Positions 11,649-16,191 of a stretch of 16,191 nt of DNA are shown one piece after another. Made by a program: the position numbers and the translations under genes. Source of the DNA: Phlegmacium glaucopus (lineage: Eukaryota; Basidiomycota; Agaricomycetes; Agaricales; Cortinariaceae); NCBI GenBank assembly GCA_015039465.1, contig MU129987.1, positions 472,376 through 488,566 of the forward strand. The letters run 5' to 3'. Below the pieces are notes generated by a model, which worked only from the letters and a program-made list of their open reading frames with translations, did no database searches and had not been told where the DNA came from. Each line of letters starts with the position of its first letter. Position 1 is the first letter of the stretch.

Positions 11649-13435
11649 CTGATGAATAATATCACAACTTTCTTTTTTTTTACTAGTACCCATGCTAAGT
11701 GTGGATTATAATGACTGTTGCCCCCCAATATCAATGCAAGTTTGGAGGGGGCCGACTTGTCTGAGCGTGAGAGGAAGGATGTATTGATGTCATATTAATA
11801 TCAATACCAGATGAAAAGGCAGGGTCCCAAATATAAGTTATAAACCTAGGTGCGAATTAATATAATAGCCTTGGAGCTCGGAGGGTATCTCCACTACGAG
11901 TACACATCAACATTGTTATCGGACCAACGAGAGAGCATTTTCTAGAATCCAACGTCATGTTGGACTTTGAATCAATGGCAGCCTGTGAGTAGTTTGAATT
12001 CTTCGATCGGCGTCATCATAAACACCGACACTGGTCAGCGTTCAGTAAAAAGTTGATAAGGTCAGGTGAATGCCGTGTTGATGACGTCCTTTCTGTAATG
12101 ACCGTGCAGTAGTATCTACTAATAACGGCATTTGCACACAATCTACAAATGTCGACACGAGTAATGTCAACTTCATCCCATCGAAAATTGACCAATAGCT
12201 CCACTTAATTTTGGTACCATTAGGATCCTATTAATCGAGAGAAATTTATTCTTATAACAATCAATTTTATTTGAATTTGCTACCTAGATCCTGTAATATT
12301 TTGAGTTTGTTAAATGTTCGCCACATCTTTTTAATGAGATTCAGCATTTCCGCTTGATATAGAAGAAATTTTAGGAACACATCGGGAACACTGGCGTGAA
12401 AAAAAATTCAACCATCACGAAGATATGGGAACTACTAGTAGGATCCTCGCTTGGTGGGAAACAAAAAAGAAGGATAACCGAGGAGACACAGGTAAGAATG
12501 CGCTAGAACGAGTCAACCGCATGTATGCGGCAAGGCTCAACCAAGGGTACCTCACAGGTATACGGGAAAAAAGTTGTTTTATGACATATACTGAAGCATG
12601 GAGTGAGAGAAAGTGTTGGAATCTATGGGTCCACGAGGCAGGTTGTATGAGTAAAATTTCGCCACGAGGCCTCCCGGGATAACATACCTCCGCTGTGTTT
12701 CCGAAGGATTTTTTTGGGGTATGGAGATAACCGAAGTGATGACGGCAAGGATAGGATTGCGAAGTTCCACGAGTGTGTATGAAGGACAATCAAGAAATAA
12801 CATTGGGCGTCCGTTTGGTTATCTAAAGCTAGTTGGTTTTGGGCCAAGTCCACATGAATGCCGGGTGATAAGCAGAAAGGGGAGAGCAGCAGGCGAAAAT
12901 AGACTGCAGTCGAATGGTATAACTGGATGATCACCTATATCCGCCTTCTTTCAGACGGTTAAATATTAAGTATCAGGAGACTAAGCTTAGACCTACAGCT
13001 GAACTTTATTTGTGCCCAACTACCTAACGTAATCACAAGTAATCACGGCAGGAACATATCCAAATAAAGAAATGTTACATCATCATTTTGTACAGCCCTG
13101 GGTAACTTCTTCATCGAGCTTTAAGCGCTAGTGCCCCATCTATCAGTCCGTCAGTCATAGAAAACCCACACCCACGTGCAATTATGAGTGGATAAAACTA
13201 TCCAGAAACCCCCCTTTCTCGGGATCACCCAAGGGTTTCCAAAGTGCTTGCGTGGAACGGGTTGTTGCTGATAGCCGGTGTTCAAAATGTTTGAGGTCCG
13301 ACGCTGTCACGTGCTGGCCGAATAACCATGCCGACGATGACTACTGACAAGACCGACTCAGGAGGCATCGCCTCCCCAGCTTGTCAGTAAGTTTTTCTCT
13401 ATTTTGTTATTGTTTATTACTGGTTAAAATACTAG
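11649..13435. other. Long stretch without a convincing gene
   Basis: About 1.8 kb after the AFG2 stop. It starts with the AFG2 3' UTR. Open frames occur on both strands at 12016-12204 (-), 12415-12934 (-, several frames) and 12425-12930 (+), but none has a recognised motif and no splice set joined them convincingly. A small frame at 13328-13386 ends at a good GTAAGT donor and stops just before the solo LTR. No tRNA or transposon coding sequence was seen. Confidence 0.4.
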
Positions 13436-13734
13436 TCTATGAATTGACCTCTCAACATACACACCAGTGCCTGCAATGATTATGCAATGACCAAGTGAAG
13501 TCACTCAGGCCTCCTCTCATAGCCAGCCACTTGCTCAAGTGGCTGGCTTGAAGCCACTTTACAAATGGCTTGATGGTAATATAAATTCTAATAAATCCTA
13601 TAAAATTCTATGAATATTTACACATATAAAGGACCCTATAAGCCAGGGGGTCATTTCCCAACACTAAGCAATCAAAGTACATACTGTCATGTTATTTGAA
13701 AAATACTAAAATTGCTCAAGCCAGCCTCAACAAC
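13436..13734 (+). mobile_element. Probable solo LTR, Ty1/Copia-like (~299 bp)
   Basis: A 5-bp direct duplication ACTAG flanks the unit exactly (13431-13435 and 13735-13739). Inside are a perfect 12-bp hairpin (13521-13548), a TATA box ATATAAA (13624-13630) and, 10-50 bp further on, a stretch with ggggtcatttcccaacac and gcaatcaaagtaca that resembles the transcription-start region of Agaricomycete Copia LTRs as I remember them. The termini read TC..AC instead of TG..CA, so they have decayed or the borders are off by a few bases. No primer-binding site, gag or pol is next to it, consistent with a solo LTR left by recombination. Confidence 0.6.
13521..13548. repeat. Perfect 12-bp inverted repeat with 4-nt loop
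   Basis: AGCCAGCCACTT, loop GCTC, then AAGTGGCTGGCT. All 12 pairs match. It lies inside the putative LTR, about 75 bp before its TATA box, in the U3-equivalent part. Confidence 0.9.
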
Positions 13735-13743
13735 ACTAGGTCA

Positions 13744-14000
13744 TGGAATGGAACCGGAACAAGTAATGGAAAGGACTTTGGCCTCAGTGTATGTGCTGTG
13801 CCGCCCAGCTCCTACAATGTCCTGATTTTAGAACTGGAAGAGAACAGAAAGACAGAAGACCTCAGTGACTTAGAGGACAAACAAGAGGAGGAAACTAAGT
13901 TGATATTCAAACTGAGGAAAACATACAAGTTTCAAGTACTTAAATAATAAAAGGAATTGCAACCAAAATATAAAGGATAAATATAAAGTGCTGTGTTCTG
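13744..14000. repeat. Direct repeat, copy A
   Basis: Diverged copy of the element at 15833-16076. Shared landmarks in the same order: ggaaaggact, gcctcag, atgtgctgtg, tgtcct, cttagaggac, gaggaggaaacta, gttgatatt, gaaaacatacaagtt, agtactt, aaaaggaattgcaacc and gtgctgtg. Copy A lacks the ~90 bp that in copy B separate the last landmark from cctggaagg. It starts right after the solo LTR's duplication. The open frames across it (13696-13947 plus, 13870-14277 minus) have no recognised domain. Confidence 0.8.
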
Positions 14001-14272
14001 CTCCTGGAAGGTCCTGCATTCTTGGGTGAATAATCCATAGCTGGTGTGCTGACTGATAGTGGGAAAGTGATGACAAATAAATAGTTGTTATGGCGAAGGT
14101 GTGGTAATGGGTTTGGAGTATCGTCGGAAGAGCCAGAATGATATGGAGAAGTCTCGGAGTTGGATGTAGGAGGAGTAGATCTGGAAACAAGGGAAGGTAC
14201 TGGAACGGAGTATGGAGTACCAGAGACAACTTTGATGGAGTTGGACCGGAGTCATGTATAATGGAATGTAAC

Positions 14273-15832
14273 ACCAAACCACTCCCTTGCTCCTTCTGCG
14301 AGGCAGGTATTTCTTCTTCTCTGTTTGTACTTAGCTTTTAGTCATCAAATATCATATTTTAGATAACACAATTATCAAGTAAATAAGATAATTATACCAC
14401 ATATATTGTGACAAGGAGTAGGTCATGTGACCTATCTGAAAGGGCAGACCGGCACTGGTCCATGGCATGCTCCCAGCATGTTTGGATTCATCTCCAACAT
14501 AGGGTTTATACAAATAAGCCCATCAGTTGATGGGGGGAGTACCAAATGCAGAAAAAACCTGGGGTTTCTGGTGGAAAGGGGGTTTCTGATTAGAATTATC
14601 CATGATGAGTAGTGGAGAGTTTAGTGCTGAGGAAGCTGTTGTAAGGGGACACTCATTGTGTCCACCTCTATGGTTAGCTTAGTACATGCATACATTCACC
14701 TCCTCTATGATTGGGGATGAACATTCCTTGTGAGTGTGACATCAGGTCACATCCATGTGACATGATATGTGACAGCCCATTTCATGAGACATTGAGTTTC
14801 TGCTCACTACAACAACAAGATGATAAATATTCTGTTGTAGACACCTCAATAAAAGCATTTTACATTGCCCTATAAGAGCCATTTCCTTAATTATGTAATA
14901 TTTGTTCCAAAAATGCGCAAAGTGTATGAACCATATCTCATGAAGGACTTTATGTATTGAGTTAATTTTTGGGGGCTTTCCACTCAGAATTTTAATCTGA
15001 ATTGAGCTATAAGAGCAGATTTTTTAAATATGACCCCTATTAGTAAGATACACATGTAGAACACACAGTTTATGTACTTATATGACATAAAATAAAAATT
15101 CTAATCTTATAGGGTTTTTACTAGAAATATTTAGAGCAATTTTGGTCTGAAAATCTAGTCACATAGTGCTCTTGTTGCAGATTTATAACAGATTCTGCTT
15201 GGAGTTTGCTTGGACCTGCTTGGACCTGCTTGGAATGTGTGGGGGAGAGTAAAGACCTCTTTGCCCATAGCCTTTGTTGTGGCATCTCTATTTGAGACCA
15301 AGAAGCAGCCCAAGGTCTTCTTTATCACAGAGAACAACACTCTTGTCATAGGAAATGGGGACATTTAAATTTTATTGTAACTTTTTTTGACATGGTGTGT
15401 TGAAGATATTTAGCAAGAAGTTGATATTTTAAATTTGTATTTTTTGAATTGTGTAAATAATCATTTTGTTTTGCAAACATCAAGTTGTTGAGGATGTTAC
15501 CTTAGGGCTGCAGTTATAAATGTATATTGGACAGCATTGAAAATGTGATGAAGGATAGTAGAGGGATAGTTGGTACCTTTGAACACGGGTGGGGGCTGTC
15601 AAAGTCACTGCCTGCAATGTTGTCAGATAGATGTGCCTGTTATTTGATGAAGATGATGCATTAGCCTTGGGATATACTGAAAGTTGAAGAGTACAACCTT
15701 CAGAACAGTATGTGGCCCTGCACACAAGACTCAGTGATACTCAAAGGCTCTGCCTGGCCTTATTCCCAGCCAAGCCAAGTGTTAAGTTCGAGAACTCTAT
15801 TCCGGAGTATTGGATGGAGTTTGATTGGAATG
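14273..15832. other. AT-rich repeat-like region without coding sequence
   Basis: About 1.5 kb between the two direct repeat copies. It holds clustered ATGTGAC/GTCACAT words at about 14738-14774, two similar words containing ctataagag (14869-14878 and 15006-15016) and a short 10-bp tandem repeat near 15200. No frame shows gag, integrase or reverse transcriptase motifs. It resembles the inner part of a non-autonomous or decayed element (inference). Confidence 0.45.
15196..15236. repeat. 10-bp tandem repeat TGCTTGGACC, 4 units
   Basis: TGCTTGGA starts at 15196, 15207, 15217 and 15227. The middle two units are identical (TGCTTGGACC); the outer two differ at their ends. Confidence 0.8.
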
Positions 15833-16191
15833 GAATCACAGAACGGGAAAGGACTATAGCCTCAGCATATGTGCTGTGCTACCCTAAACCTTCGTGTCCT
15901 AATTTCGGAGTAAGAATGGAATGGAGTGGAACCGGAAGTTGCAGGAACTTAGAGGATGACTAGGAGGAGGAAACTAGGTTGATATTTGAACTAAGGGAAA
16001 ACATACAAGTTCGAGTACTTTAAATATAAAAGGAATTGCAACCGAAATATAGAATATAAATATAAGTGCTGTGAGTAAAGGTGTAGAAACAGTGTTGGTG
16101 ATAAAGAAACAGTAGTGAAAGGGTGGTAGTCAGTCGTGTGGTCGATACCTAATAAGTGGGGTTCTTACGTCCTGGAAGGCCCTCGTCTTGC
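15833..16191. repeat. Direct repeat, copy B (runs to right edge)
   Basis: Partner of copy A at 13744-14000. The similar part runs to about 16076. After roughly 90 bp absent from copy A, the string cctggaagg (about 16170) reappears, matching copy A's cctggaaggtcctg near 14003. The copies share orientation and start about 2.1 kb apart, as LTRs of a short or internally deleted element would be, but unequal internal gaps and the lack of a gag-pol body leave this open. Confidence 0.7.

Noticed and set aside
12415..12934. Overlapping frames on both strands of 70-124 aa
   Set aside because: No frame shows a recognised motif, several are open in competing frames, and no consistent splice set was found.
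13328..13497. Mini gene with exon 13328-13386, intron 13387-13467 and exon 13468-13497 (29 aa)
   Set aside because: The second exon and the acceptor lie inside the solo LTR, so the match of signals is probably chance; the product has no CaaX end or other peptide signature.

Overview
The window reads as nuclear DNA of a filamentous basidiomycete, most likely an Agaricomycete. Genes are cut by many short introns (44-92 nt) with GT-AG or GC-AG ends. The proteins look like fungal homologues. The spaces between genes carry decayed transposons and LTR-type sequence. No bacterial signatures (operons, Shine-Dalgarno sites, CRISPR) were seen. The species cannot be named from sequence alone.

Layout, left to right. 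1-849 (-): 5' part of an unidentified gene for a low-complexity protein with a basic N-terminus and seven 21-bp repeats coding for acidic heptads; it runs off the left edge. 999-2071: a repeat island made of a tRNA-like Pol III head, an array of about 11-bp units built on GGANTCC, and a broken C-terminal piece of a fungal DDE transposase. 2425-2908 (+): mitochondrial ATP synthase subunit f (ATP17), four exons, one of only 9 nt. 4462-4944 (-): an 83-aa cysteine-rich protein of unknown function, four exons, first exon 17 nt, one GC-AG intron. 5604-5787 (+): two overlapping small reading frames behind a TATA run, of doubtful status. 6083-8068 (-): GPI transamidase subunit GPI16/PIG-T, seven exons, 537 aa. 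8462-11648 (+): AAA-ATPase AFG2/DRG1 (SPATA5 type), twelve exons, 800 aa. 11649-13435: no convincing gene. 13436-13734: a probable solo LTR with a TATA box, a perfect hairpin and a 5-bp flanking duplication. 13744-16191: AT-rich repeat territory with two diverged direct copies of one element.

The recognised genes are housekeeping genes of three unrelated pathways: ATP synthesis in mitochondria, GPI-anchor attachment in the ER, and 60S ribosome maturation in the cytoplasm. GPI16 and AFG2 are divergent and share a gap of about 393 bp that must hold both promoters. All exon structures were assembled by hand from reading frames, splice signals and remembered family conservation; no alignment was run.

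The least explained items are the small cysteine-rich gene, the left-edge repeat protein, and the GGANTCC array next to the tRNA-like unit.
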